Below are positions 1 through 10,135 of a stretch of 64,000 nucleotides of DNA, in pieces. A program made the position numbers and the translations under genes. Source of the DNA: Micrasema longulum (lineage: Eukaryota; Arthropoda; Insecta; Trichoptera; Brachycentridae); the NCBI GenBank assembly GCA_022494885.1, contig JAGVSM010001694.1:27414-91413 (forward strand), in the 5' to 3' direction. The notes beneath the pieces were generated by a model. The model ran no database searches, had not been told where the DNA came from, and saw only the letters and a program-made list of their open reading frames with translations. Each line of letters opens with the position of its first letter. Position 1 is the stretch's first letter.

Positions 1-294
1 AATTCAAATGAAGGTCGACAAATGTATGTGCGAATAAATTTGTATAGGTGAAATGGTGTATTTTTTAGTGATAAGCCAGGCCTATTTAACACGTATCTGC
101 CAAACCCACATAACACGGTAAAATTAAGGTGAATTTATATTTATGAAATCCTATGTGAGTTCTTAAATTATAAACCGAAATTCAAGAACAACTGTTGAAA
201 TTAATTGATTATCGCAATGTTTTTAGAAAGTACATCAAAATACAATAATAAGTTTATAATTTATTTATTTTTTTGATAAAAATAAATATTTCTG
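1..294. other. AT-rich DNA, nothing recognised
   Basis: No reading frame, repeat or motif that I can match elsewhere in the window. Confidence 0.4.
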
Positions 295-465
295 TTCTTA
301 TGATTTACCCAAATATTTGATTTTCAGGGCCATTTTCAACAAGTTGTACATAACTCACTTTTAAAAAATAGGAATCAAGATAGAGTAGAGTGGGATTTGA
401 ACCATGGACCTTTGAGCCGTGAATCCGAGACACTAGCTGCGGGACCATAACCTGATTTTTAGATT
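295..465 (-). repeat. SINE-A copy (tRNA-headed)
   Basis: Antisense copy of a ~170-bp family with six members here (295, 22908, 37170, 40738, 45797, 54225). In sense the head has a pol III B-box-like GGTTCGAACC near 'actctacc', then a conserved body with 'ccattttctaatagtgagtta' wording and 'caactcgttgaaaat', ending in 'aaatcataagaac'. The 68-codon ORF on this strand is a by-product of the repeat. Confidence 0.75.
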
Positions 466-519
466 TTTGTACGTCGAAACAAAACGAAGAATAAAGTTCT
501 GTATGTGACATAAAACTAA

Positions 520-1685
520 AATTCTAGACTAGTGGTTTAGACGTCGGATTGATAGCTATTTTGAGATAAAAAAAAAACTAAAAAGGAAATCTTGTGGAAA
601 TAAGTCCATCTAGTTGTTGATTGGAACTTAATTTCAATACTCCAGGCCCGAGTTTGATTTCCTGCAAAAGAGTGAGTCCCTAGACTGGACGTAAAGTGTA
701 AGTCTGATCATCCTCCTTCATGTGTTAAATGATTAAGGTACGCTGCAGATAAAATCGTTGAAACATTCATTTGGAAATAATAAACCTAACAACTGTACGG
801 TATTGCATTTCGTTAGATCTGAATGCAGATAAAGTTTTCTGTTTCTAAAAGAACTCAAAAAGTCCCATTTAAGTTTCGTAATAGATGTGAACTGTTTATT
901 ATTTACATCCAAACAGAGTGTTTTTTAAACAATACAATGATAACTCAATTAAGTAAATATTTGTGTCAGTATAGTATTTAAGTAAACATTTAATGATAAG
1001 ATATATTTTTGTGTTTTTTAAAAATATTTTTCATTTCCTTTTTTAATTACAAAAAAAATGCTATTTAATCTTTTACAGAATATTTTACATTTTCTTTTTT
1101 ATGTTATACAAAAATTATAACTGTCCATTATTTATTACAGGAGCGAAAATTCATTAACGTTTTTTGGAATACCCATAAATAGGTCATGCCTTTGTGGGAT
1201 TTTTTTCTTTACTTTTTTTACTATTAATATGTATTTCATCGCTATGTAATTATGCTTCGTTTTTTGAATACTCTGTAAAAAACAAAAAAAAAAATTTTTT
1301 TAATGTATCCATATAAACAAATCGGGAGGTTATCTTCAATAATTGTCATGTCCACTTTTGTTAAAATTTGGTAAATGTGAGTTTAAGTTTCTGGAATTTC
1401 TATATTTAATCAGAACACTAAGGGGCTTGACCAAATTTTAAATTTAGCAGTTTTAAAAAAAATATTTTTGAGTATAAAGATGTGATATTTATACATTTGA
1501 AGCAAAGGCGATGCTCTTAAATTAACGAAGAAAAATATTCTGAAAAAAAATAACATTTTAGTACTGGACCAATTTTAAATAATTACCTGTTGAAATAGCA
1601 TTTACATTACCTGTAATTACAAAATTATAAAGAAAAATCACATCATATTTTTTTTCATTTTTTATTTTCTATAAAATATTCAGCA
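520..1685. other. AT-rich stretch without identifiable genes
   Basis: Long A and T runs and no convincing frame. 'gactggacgtaaagtgtaagtctgatcatcctccttcatg' type wording near 680-730 resembles the SINE-B core (compare 9360-9410), so a decayed SINE-B end is likely there. Confidence 0.4.
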
Positions 1686-1689
1686 CGTG

Positions 1690-2130
1690 TGCATTCCATT
1701 CGGAAGGTCAAACCATTCAGTATCCCATATCCAGTATCATCCAATAACTTACAGTGCCACAGAATGTGTTCGGCTGATTAATTTATCTCCGGTTATCTCC
1801 GCACGTCAGCCCAAAACAGGAGCAAGTCCAAACTTACGGAACTTGCTTCAACTCCCATGTCCCGAAACCATCTGTGCAGGATGGTTAAACACCAAGAACT
1901 AACTGCACATCTTGTTTTTAATGAAAGGTAAAAAAAAAAACAACGTCTATCTCCCCGTACGTGCCATTTTCAAAGAATTCAATATTTTCTCATCTCCTCA
2001 CAAAACGTTTAATACCGACTGTCTGGTCTCAAAATCTATCAGGAAATTTCCTGCCAGCACAAGAGTGTTAGACCCCACATTTCGATATACCCTCGTTATT
2101 GCCAGCAGAGGAATCTTATTGTGATTTTAT
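1690..2130 (-). pseudogene. R1/I-like LINE reverse transcriptase, C-terminal relic
   Basis: Read on the minus strand, 2125-2000 gives LLAITRVYRNVGSNTLVLAG, like the 'LLxITKAYRTxSxxALxVLAG' segment downstream of the RT palm in R1/I/Jockey elements. About 120-300 bases further on, a frame reads KFRKFGLAPVL and another gives a 'HILWHC'-like trace, the order expected for the C-terminal Cys/His region. Stops and frame changes interrupt it. Family placement is by motif memory, not a search. Confidence 0.5.
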
Positions 2131-2224
2131 ATTCATTTTAAGCGAGCAGCTTAAAGCTGATATGCTGAAATTTATTTAAACAATAAATGGCTGTTGGTGC
2201 ACTTTAACTTTTCTAAAACAAATC

Positions 2225-2960
2225 TAGTCCATTGTTTAACCTATTGAGACTACATGTTGAGATCAGCTTTGGTGGCAGCTTGTTCCAATCATCCAAAACC
2301 CTACTATTGTTCAAAAAATGCTTACGTAGAATTAGATTGAACCTGATTTTGTCCAGACTGTGGCCTCAAAGACGAGCATCTTGTTTAAGCTTGAACATGG
2401 GATCCAAATTTGGGCAGTTTTAGTGACTATGGAGTATCTTGTATGTCTCTATCAATTCACTCCTTTCTTAGCGTTTCTACTGCGTTCCGAGACCGAAAGT
2501 TTCCAGTCTCTCCAAATAAAGAAGCCATTTCAGGCTCGGCGACAACTTTTGAGCTCGTCTTTAGACTCTTTCAAACATGTTGGTATCCTTAACACAATAA
2601 AGATTCCATATCTTAAATCTATATTCGAGAGTTGGTCTGATATAGGATTTATATATGTTTAGTAGCATAATAGGTGTTTTATATGAGAAAGCTGTTTATA
2701 TCAAGTAGATAATTGAATTGATTTTTTTATTTATGTTAAAATATGACATTCTCATTTTCAAACCTCTAGTATTGTTAATCCGAGGTCTTTTTGTTGATTC
2801 ACAGGTTTCAAATCTACACCATTTAGATCATTTATAAGTTTTTGGTTTTCAGAGCCAATGTGAAGAACTGTGGATTTATTCATATTGAGTGTGAGAAGCC
2901 GTTTTTGGTTATAGCCTGTTATAGCCTGTTTTTTAGTTTCTAGAAAACCACTGGCCACCA
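2225..2960 (-). pseudogene. CR1-like LINE reverse transcriptase, C-terminal relic
   Basis: Minus-strand codons at 2958-2758 read NMNKSTVLHIGSENQKLIND then a QQKDLG block, the end of the RT palm ('KCKVLHIG...KDLGV') in CR1/Jockey-type LINEs. From ~2690 downwards follow IYKSYIRPTLEYR and WNLYCVKDTNMFERV (thumb), LIETYKIL, and finally LDDWNKLPPKLIS, the near-terminal 'VVDDWNSLP' block. Order and spacing match a CR1-like ORF2 end. In-frame stops and shifts make it dead. Confidence 0.8.
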
Positions 2961-3057
2961 GGCGTTATCAAAGACACGAAATATTCCGAAATGCGCCCAT
3001 GATTTGTTTTTTTTATTACAATCTTTCACCGAATTTAGTGCAAAGTACTTTATTAAA

Positions 3058-3070
3058 AGGAGTTATTTTG
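3058..3070. repeat. Target-site duplication, left
   Basis: aggagttattttg, identical to 3522-3534, flanks the retroposon between them. Confidence 0.85.
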
Positions 3071-3521
3071 AATTTATTTTAACAGAGAGGGAAAACATTT
3101 TTGAGAAGGCAATATGGAAGTCTAGGCATTTACAGGGCTTATGACCTGTCATTGGCTGGTTTAAGTGGCCCCTTTACACACTGTGTAACATTCACCATTC
3201 TGCCCATGTTTGAACATCCACATTTCCTCAACTCTTCCATCTGTTGACTTTTGTGAAGTAAAAGAGCTGAAACCTTTATCGCGTGGGTGAGATTCATCCG
3301 GCTGAACCAAATCACCTACTAGGCAACGCCTGAAAACAATTTTCCAATTTTTATACTTCTTCTTTTACCAGGTAGTAATTCAACAATGTTTGATTATGTC
3401 CAAATGCTTGCAGACTGGCTGGATTTCCTCCCTAGGGAGTTGTTCATATTTAAATTTATTTCAACAGAGAGGGAAAACATTTTTGAGAAGGCAATATGGA
3501 AGTCTAGGCATTTACATTTCT
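3071..3521 (-). mobile_element. Dimeric retroposon copy with 13-bp TSD
   Basis: A 382-bp unit (3071-3452) is followed directly by the first 69 bp of a second unit (3453-3521; both start aatttatt(t/c)aacagag). The whole is bracketed by a perfect 13-bp direct repeat, aggagttattttg, at 3058-3070 and 3522-3534, so it entered as one piece. In family sense orientation (minus) it is a 5' partial unit plus one full unit. The end of each unit resembles the 3' end of the LINE at 25183-25930. No coding capacity. Confidence 0.85.
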
Positions 3522-3534
3522 AGGAGTTATTTTG
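3522..3534. repeat. Target-site duplication, right
   Basis: aggagttattttg, identical to 3058-3070. Confidence 0.85.
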
Positions 3535-3539
3535 TTTCA

Positions 3540-4040
3540 AAAATAGCATAATCTAATGAATAAATATTTTCATTCTTACATGTCTTTAAAGATACTGTTA
3601 ACGGTGGTCTTAATTTTAAAAATTACTTTCAAAATCTCGATATAACACGGAGCTTTTTTTACAAGCAATTTTTTTTTTTTACTTATACCTTCAAATAATT
3701 GTTTTATAACAAGCATCCTGTATACAAGAAGACTCGGAAAACTCTATTAAAACTCCAGTAGTGTCGTGTTCACAGCATTCGATTTTTTCTGCTAACTTGC
3801 TGTTAGGAACTCGGGCGGAAAATCACAAAGACTCAAGTTTGCAACAAACATTAGTTTACTTCATAATATGACTTATTTTACTTGAATAACGCACAGTATG
3901 CAAATTAATAAAACGAATAAGCAAATACTTTTAAAATATATAATGTATTTTAATGTGGATTTTGGTTTTGTAATATTTAATAAAAACTTCAAAATAATAT
4001 AAAATGATAGTTAATGATAAAATAAATATAAAACAACTTT
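3540..4040. other. AT-rich spacer
   Basis: No supported gene or repeat. Confidence 0.4.
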
Positions 4041-4042
4041 AA

Positions 4043-4250
4043 TTATAATAATAAAAATACGTACATAGTTTTATTCCACATTTATTTATAATTTTTTTTA
4101 TCCGTGACAGGGTTTTGTCGTGACCGACATCTACTTCAGTCTGACGATGTTAGTCACGACGAAACCCGGTCACTGGTAAAAAAAAATTATAAAAAAAAAA
4201 ATGTAAATTAAAGTGGAATAAAACTGTATACGTATTTATAATAAAAATGC
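4043..4250. mobile_element. Foldback/MITE-like inverted-repeat element
   Basis: Left arm ~4043-4124 and right arm ~4150-4250 are inverted copies: 'tacgtacatagttttattccac' wording pairs with 'gtggaataaaactgtatacgta', and 'cagggttttgtcgtgac' pairs with 'gtcacgacgaaacccggt'. The loop is about 25 nt. No coding sequence. No target duplication was identified, so the exact ends are uncertain. Confidence 0.7.
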
Positions 4251-4284
4251 AGTTCCATCAAGAATGACAGTAGAAAAACTCAAT

Positions 4285-4385
4285 ATATTAAAACAACGTT
4301 GTTTTTAACCACTTAATTTTTTTCTACCTACCGGTTTCAAAGCTACACAAGCTTCTTTATCAAGGTAAACTTAAAAATTTATGAA
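4285..4385. repeat. Repeat F copy
   Basis: Interspersed repeat with the blocks 'ttgtttttaaccact', 'ccggtttcaaagc' and 'caagcttctt(c/t)atc'. Other copies lie at about 31310, 33690, 51470 and 62305. Class unknown. Confidence 0.6.
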
Positions 4386-4657
4386 TTCAGTCCTACTTAA
4401 ATTTAACAGTGAATTCTGAATATTACATCATCATATATGGAGCTAATAAGTCAAGTCTTTTTATCATGTTGTTCTTGTCAAGATGGGAAGTATTTTTTTT
4501 TTAAATGTGTGAAGTAAGATATAGAAGGATATAATTATGAAGTTAACTTTACCTAGTTAAATAAGCTTTTGTAGCTGTCGCGTATATAATATTAGTATGG
4601 ATTAATTGTAAAGGATGCATTTTGTATAAAGATTCTGATCGACATGACAGTCGTCTT

Positions 4658-4966
4658 TTAAAATACCCATTGGGCGCGTATATATAAAAAAAAGACAAAA
4701 CAAACAAACAAAACACATGCCTTTTTCCCGTAGGAGTAGGCAGGAAGGATAGAACGCCATATCACTATATCTTTGCATACAGACCTCGCTGACTCTACAT
4801 TCATACATCTTCTCATGCACGCACGCCGATTATTCCTACTGTTGACATGTCCATCTTGAAGTATTTGATGGACTTGATCGTGCCATGTCTTTCTCGGCCT
4901 TGTTCGTTTTCTGCATCCATCAACATTAGCATCGTAGATTCTTTTAGCCGTTCTTTCGTTGTACAT
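4658..4966 (-). pseudogene. RTE-like LINE ORF2 C-terminus
   Basis: 102 codons open on the minus strand carry RPRKTWHDQVHQIL, NNRRACMRRCMNVESARSVC and IWRSILPAYSYGKKAC. This is the C-terminal pattern of insect RTE-type elements ('RPRRTWxDQV...NRRACMxRCM...WRSVxSAYPxGKKA'). The 3' side ends near 4688 in a (TTTG)-rich tail on the coding strand, typical of a 3' terminus, so the true coding end is just before the tail. Truncated at the 5' side near 4966. Related copies: 40975, 53335 and 58030. Confidence 0.85.
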
Positions 4967-4999
4967 TAAATAAATAAATAAAATAGCGTTAACCAGATA

Positions 5000-5195
5000 C
5001 CGAATAACCGAGTCTACTGGAACATTTCCCTAGGCAGTGCATGTCGTCTCAAAATAATCTAATAAGCAAAGTCATACCAAATCTCAAGAGTAAAGCCGTT
5101 ATCTTTTTTTTAGATTATTCAGATAAAAAATGTAAGTCTACAAAAAAATACTAAATACAATTTTTATATAAATTAAACACATGTATTTACATGAA
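5000..5195. other. AT-rich spacer
   Basis: Nothing recognised. Confidence 0.35.
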
Positions 5196-5199
5196 TCTT

Positions 5200-5290
5200 T
5201 TCCATTACGTATAAGAAAAAACAATTCTCGTGCACATAATGGGGAGTGACGTCTTACAATAATGTGTTTATATGAAAAAAAAAATTAATT
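5200..5290. repeat. ~90-bp repeat shared (inverted) with 62930-63062
   Basis: 'tccattacgta(t/a)aagaaaa', 'ataatggggagtgacgtctta' and 'aatgtgttta' recur in reverse complement at 62930-63062. Looks like the end of a short nonautonomous transposon. Confidence 0.6.
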
Positions 5291-5294
5291 ACGG

Positions 5295-6210
5295 TGTTTT
5301 CAATCAGTGCTACATGAATAATAAATATTTTATTTTCTTTTTAATTATTTTATTAATTTAAAGAAAACAACAGCCAATATAACAAAAACAAAAAATCAAA
5401 ATTATACAAGTAAGCTAATTATAGTTTTTTATACATTACTAAATACAATGTCAAAAAAAGAAGAAAAAAAGCGAACATTTAAAAAGCCACTACGCGTCAT
5501 TCTAGGTGTAAAAAAATAATAAAATATTACAATAATAATGAAATAATAAAAAAAAACAAAAGAAAAAGCTTTTTGTTTGCTCTGACTTCAAAATCCTTTC
5601 GCCGGCGGATCCATACGGAGTAACCCCAGATCAGCCTTTCCTTATTTCTTCTTTCAAATAAGAGAAAATAATTACAATATTAAAGCGTAAAAACAAAAAA
5701 AAAATTGATAGATACAGTTAGATTAAATTATAATGATTATTTTCTATGAGGGTTCTAGCATTTTCTTTAAATTTATTTAAAGTGAGGAAATACATATATA
5801 TCGATTTCAGTAAAAAACGTGTTTTAATTATTTGGAATTCTGGGAAAAGATTCTTATTATTATTTGTGCTTGAAATACCAACATGAAACAATTACAAATA
5901 TAACTTCTTTTTTCAATATGTTCATTTTCTTTGTTCATTTCACTTAAGAAAAATATTCCTCTGTAAGTATAATGATGTTGTGCTGTAGTTCATTTTAATT
6001 AAGGAATCAAAATGTTATCAGTTATTCTAGGTTACGTGTATGGTATAAAGGGTATATTCGTGGTATAAAATCAGTAAATAATTCATTAAAAAAACTAGGT
6101 GTTGTATTGATTTTTACGCTTATAAAGCTTTAAAATACATAAAATTAAAGAAATACAATTAAAGAAAATAAAAGGACGTACAAAGTGTTCAGAAAATAAA
6201 CGATTTTTTT
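5295..6210. other. AT-rich stretch, no gene
   Basis: Poly-A/T-rich. 5570-5650 is somewhat less AT-rich but matches nothing I recognise. Confidence 0.35.
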
Positions 6211-6212
6211 TT

Positions 6213-6418
6213 AATTTCGTGGGTTTGGAGAGTCCGATTGTCAAAATTTAAACTTTATTATGTTGATGTACATGCTCCTGAAGTATGCCTAAATAAGGGC
6301 TGCCGCATACAAAGTAAACAGTTGATACAGCTGAAAATTTTAGCGTATTTTTGGAGCATGTATACCAACATATTTTTTTCAAAATTTGACAATCGGACTC
6401 TCCGAACCCACAAAATTG
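6213..6418. mobile_element. MITE with ~75-bp terminal inverted repeats
   Basis: Left end aatt(t)cgtgggtttggag / agtccgattgtcaaa is matched in inverse at 6380-6418 (tttgacaatcggact / ctccgaacccacaaaatt). The inner parts ('tgttgatgtacatgctcc' against 'ggagcatgtataccaaca') also pair, so arms reach ~75 bp around a ~55-bp loop. Nonautonomous. The 83-codon ORF across it is an artefact of the repeat. Confidence 0.8.
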
Positions 6419-6779
6419 TAGAATTCCCGTTATTTTATAAACACACCTCGTATGTTTTTAGAAACACAGCACCTATAAATAATTTTTAATATTAAGGCCC
6501 CTAGTAGTAGTGGTTTTTTAATAAAATTTGTGTAGATAAAAAATAAATATCAACCAACATTTATTAAATTTTATTAACTTATCATATCGGTGCAGTCCTG
6601 AAAGTAAGAAAACCTACGTAACCCTGCCGCTAGGCATACTGTAACATTTCCAAAAAAAAAGTATTTATATTTGGATATTAATTGTTTTAAGCTTTGTTAA
6701 TCACTCATGGACAAATATTTACCTATGAAAAGTTACACTATCCTTTTTATGTTTATCCGAAAGATTTTTACACGCTTTC

Positions 6780-7450
6780 ATGACGCAAGCGGGCATTTTG
6801 ATTTCGATCCTAAACGTCACGCGTGTAGCTCGATCACAAATAACTATCGACGCGCTTAAAAATATGCTAAGCATTTGAGCGATCACAATGAACAATAGTG
6901 AACACTGTTAAATTATCGCAGTCATAAGTCAACGCGTGTGTATTCTCTAAGTCAACGCTCGAGTCAGTTTGTTTTTTTTCCTCGTAAATAAATACAGTTC
7001 ATTGAAGAAAAATTAGCATTTACTTAAAAAAATAATACGATATATTGCATTTGCAAAACAGTAAGGAGTATCTATTACAAAAAGGGAAAATTACTATGGC
7101 GACAGCTTTTATTAACATTTGGCTTGCCGACTGCCGGCTAAATGCAATAAATAGCATAATAAATAATAAATAAATTCATTAATAAAAATAGCAGTTTTGG
7201 AATATTTTCCATATTTATACCGTGAAATTCAAATATGGGATTGCGCAGCAGGATTATATGTCGCAAAACGTAAATATTTTGACATTTAATATTAGGTGTT
7301 CACATATGTTTCATTGTGATCGCAAATACGATAAACAACCGTTGTGAGAAATTGTTATCACGTAGTTTATTAGCACGTCGATAGTCATTTGTGATTAAGC
7401 TACTGGCAGTGCGGTCGAAGAACGTCTAAATACGCGCCGGGCATGACTGA
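6780..7450. mobile_element. Long inverted-repeat (foldback) element, diverged
   Basis: 6828-6910 and 7300-7410 are inverted copies: 'gatcacaaataactatcgacg' pairs with 'cgtcgatagtcatttgtgat', and 'gcgatcacaatgaa' with 'ttcattgtgatcgc'. Weaker pairing extends outward to ~6780 and ~7450 ('tcatgacgcaagcggg' against 'ggcgcgtatttagac' surroundings). Interior ~390 bp, no coding sequence. Outer ends not defined. Confidence 0.6.
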
Positions 7451-7536
7451 GCATAAAAGAGTAAGATGGATCCACACTTTGTTAATTTATCTAATCGTTT
7501 AATGAATAAACAAAAGAGTTTTGATATTCATTTATG

Positions 7537-7755
7537 TTAATTTAATAGGAAATAAACATTAAAGAAAAAAAATTGGTTAAGTTTTATTTTTAGGAAACAT
7601 AAACACATGATGCATTTACTCTGCTTTTCTTCATTTGGCTCTAGGAGTACGGGATATTCAAGATCCAAGTTTTCAGTTAATACATCCTCTTTAGGTGGTT
7701 TAGACTTAGAGTATGCAAGATAACTTTTAACTTTCAGTTTAGGAGTTAAAAACAA
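7537..7755 (-). CDS. Unidentified 72-codon ORF
   Basis: Reads with a less biased composition than most AT-rich ORFs here (SKPPKEDVLTENLDLEYPVL, then LEPNEEKQSKCIMC), ending in a poly-Phe/Asn run that is clearly low complexity. Could be a piece of a transposase or chance. No domain recognised. Confidence 0.15.
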   Translation of the reverse strand: MFLTPKLKVKSYLAYSKSKPPKEDVLTENLDLEYPVLLEPNEEKQSKCIMCLCFLKIKLNQFFFFNVYFLLN

Positions 7756-7759
7756 TGTC

Positions 7760-8415
7760 GGTCTTGCATGAAGTTAGCGAAGCATTATTAAAGCGAAAAG
7801 TGGGGTCTAGTTAAGTCGGAGAATCGTATATTGTTTGCTATAGGTGTAGGAAGAGAACTTTCCTTAAGAGTTTTGCTTCCACTAAGTGTGGAGCCGAGTA
7901 AGGATGTATAGAAAACTTAAATAAAGTCCCTGATATTTTCCTAAAATTTTGACATACTTGCAGTTGAACCGTGCTTATTAAAAAAACACGATTTTTCTTA
8001 AATTGTTTACAAAAACTACGTAGTATTTTGTTTTCAATGTAATTTTACAATAATTGAAGAATATTTATTTTTGGAATTAACTGTTATTCTTCAAGGATCC
8101 AACCTAGTCATTTGACTAAAAACTATCACTCGAAATTATGTACAGATTTGTTTTAGAAAAAGTTAACGAAATAAAGTATGCTATAAAAGAAAGATGATGC
8201 TGAATAAAACATTAAAATCAAAAGCATTGTAACCAAATAAAATTGGAAAAAAAGTAACAGACAGTTTATTACGAGTAATATTATAATACAATATCGACAG
8301 CTTGGTTATAATTCTAATCGCTATGAGTAAACGAAAAAGTGTGCTAATATTTATTTCTGTTTGATAGAGAAAATATTTACATACACAGCTATTTTTTTAA
8401 ATATTTACGATCTTT
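7760..8415. other. AT-rich spacer
   Basis: No gene or repeat recognised. Confidence 0.35.
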
Positions 8416-8420
8416 TATCT

Positions 8421-8513
8421 TACAACAGAGATAAAGAACATCTTGGAAATAGTAATATAGATTTCTAGGCATTTACAGACCAAGTTAAAGTGGTTAATTA
8501 ACCCACTGTAACA
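8421..8513 (-). repeat. Retroposon-unit fragment
   Basis: 'acaacagagataaagaacat', 'tctaggcatttacag' and 'cccactgtaaca' follow the unit of 3071-3452. The copy stops exactly where the 2.6-kb inverted-repeat element begins (cagtggcgagcc at 8514), suggesting the latter inserted into it. Confidence 0.7.
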
Positions 8514-9177
8514 CAGTGGCGAGCCGTGATTTATTTTTTAGGTAATCTAAAAAAAATGATCATTAATCCTACATATAAGTTCATGATAAAATGTAAGCAA
8601 TTTAATTCTAAAAGACTATTTTTTCTATGGTTCTGTGAAAATATACTCAACAACAAATAAGACAACAATTATTATTAACCACGCGATACACGAAACTTTA
8701 TTTTAAAAGTTTATTAACAAATACTACAGTGAGATTCGGCAGTAACTGTCAACACTGAGTACTGGCCGATTCCATTTAAAATTAATAATGCCAAAAACGG
8801 CCATCGCGAACGCTACATGTCCTTTGTGGTACATAATATGTCAACTGTATCCTATCAAAGAAAAATAGTCCTTCGGAAATAATTTTCGAAATATTAGTTT
8901 CCAAATATGTAGAGAATATTCAAATAATATTTGTTATCTGCAAGCTTGTTTTAGTACTAAAAAACTGATTTGGGTTAGAGATGTAAAATATAGTGTACTT
9001 TTTTGCATGGAGAATAAGCTGAGATAATTGGCTAGTTTCATCGTTCATTGTGAACTGAAAACGGGCTGGGCACTGAACGCACTTCATAGTATTTTTAATT
9101 GAATCGGCATTCACTTCGTAACACTTCATAGGTTTTAACATATTTCATAGGTTCATTAAAATACCATTAGAATACTT

Positions 9178-9500
9178 CATGTAGTGATCAAGACGCTTGA
9201 CTCACATACGAAAGGTTTCGGGTTCGATTCCCGGTAAGAATAAAAAAAAAAATTACCCCCCTGGGTGTTTTGTCATGTAGTTCACCACTGTGGTTGGGCC
9301 TCCTGGCCTGTTGTGGTGCAAAAGAAAAAAAATAAAATTATAATATTTAAAAAAAACCATAGTCCCTGGACTGGTACCTGCAGCGTAAGACTGATTATCT
9401 TACCTTCATGAAACAAAAATAATCAAGACCGCTGAGATTGGTGTACCAATGTAGTGCATTAGACACCATTAGTGGTGCGGAAAGTAAATGATGATGATTA
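9178..9500 (+). repeat. SINE-B copy inside the 2.6-kb element
   Basis: tRNA-like head with an exact B box (ggttcgattcc at ~9220). A G-rich spacer and the family core follow: 'gtccctggactggtacctg', 'agactgattatcttaccttc', 'gagattggtgtaccaat' and 'caccattagtggtgc', ending in a trinucleotide tail (atgatgatg). Other copies: 45005, 48107, 50598 and 52411. An extra ~100 bp between head and core, containing 'gttgggcctcctggcctg', is not in the others. Confidence 0.8.
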
Positions 9501-9508
9501 TGATGTGT

Positions 9509-9558
9509 GGTAGAATTTCATAATATTATACCAAATTTCAATATTATGAAATTCTACC
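9509..9558. repeat. Perfect 19-bp stem-loop
   Basis: ggtagaatttcataatatt (9509-9527) is followed after 12 nt by its exact reverse complement (9540-9558). It lies directly after the SINE-B trinucleotide tail. Possibly a tiny MITE. Confidence 0.75.
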
Positions 9559-10044
9559 AATTATTTGAACACAATAAATGCATATGTTGTTTTCAAATAA
9601 AGCAATGGAATGTACCTGTGTTTTGCACGAATTGCTAGTCTCCCAAGACTGTTTTATAACCATATCTAAATCGCTTAATACGTAAAGTGGTCACCCGCAT
9701 TTCAGAAATAATACACTTGGATAATGCTGACAACACCGAGGTCGTGATATTATTACTAACATGCTCACTCAGAAATAAAATGAAGCAATTTACTTAATCA
9801 CATATTTTTCACCTTCCAACGTTTCAGGTGTCGATACCCACTTTAAAATATTAACATACCAGGAGTACATACGAGCGGGTAGTATGTAGGATAGAAGATA
9901 CATGGGGTCGTACACTGATGGTTTGAGAACTAAAAAAATACTTTTTAATTGTTGAATTCGTGAAAATATTTGTGATGCTTTTGAAAAATAATTAAATTTC
10001 ACTCACTTTTTTGACAATAATTGCATATAATAAATTATAATTGA

Positions 10045-10135
10045 TCGTTGTTACGCAGAAAGTGGCTAGTTCACTGTTTTAAAGAAATAAAATATTGGTG
10101 TTATCGGGTGCAGTAAAGTGTTTTGCGTAAAACAG
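10045..10135. repeat. ~90-bp repeat shared with 37780-37870
   Basis: 'acgcagaaa', 'cagttttaaa' and 'atattggtgttatcg' wording is present at both sites in the same orientation. It lies in the interior of the 2.6-kb element, so 37780 may be a relic of a relative. Confidence 0.5.

Noticed and set aside
3071..3452. Hammerhead ribozyme in the retroposon unit
   Set aside because: The nearest match is ctgttga...gctgaaac; the core needs CTGATGA and no convincing stems could be drawn, so it is not claimed.
6238..6489. 83-codon ORF
   Set aside because: Lies across the MITE arms at 6213-6418; no independent coding evidence.
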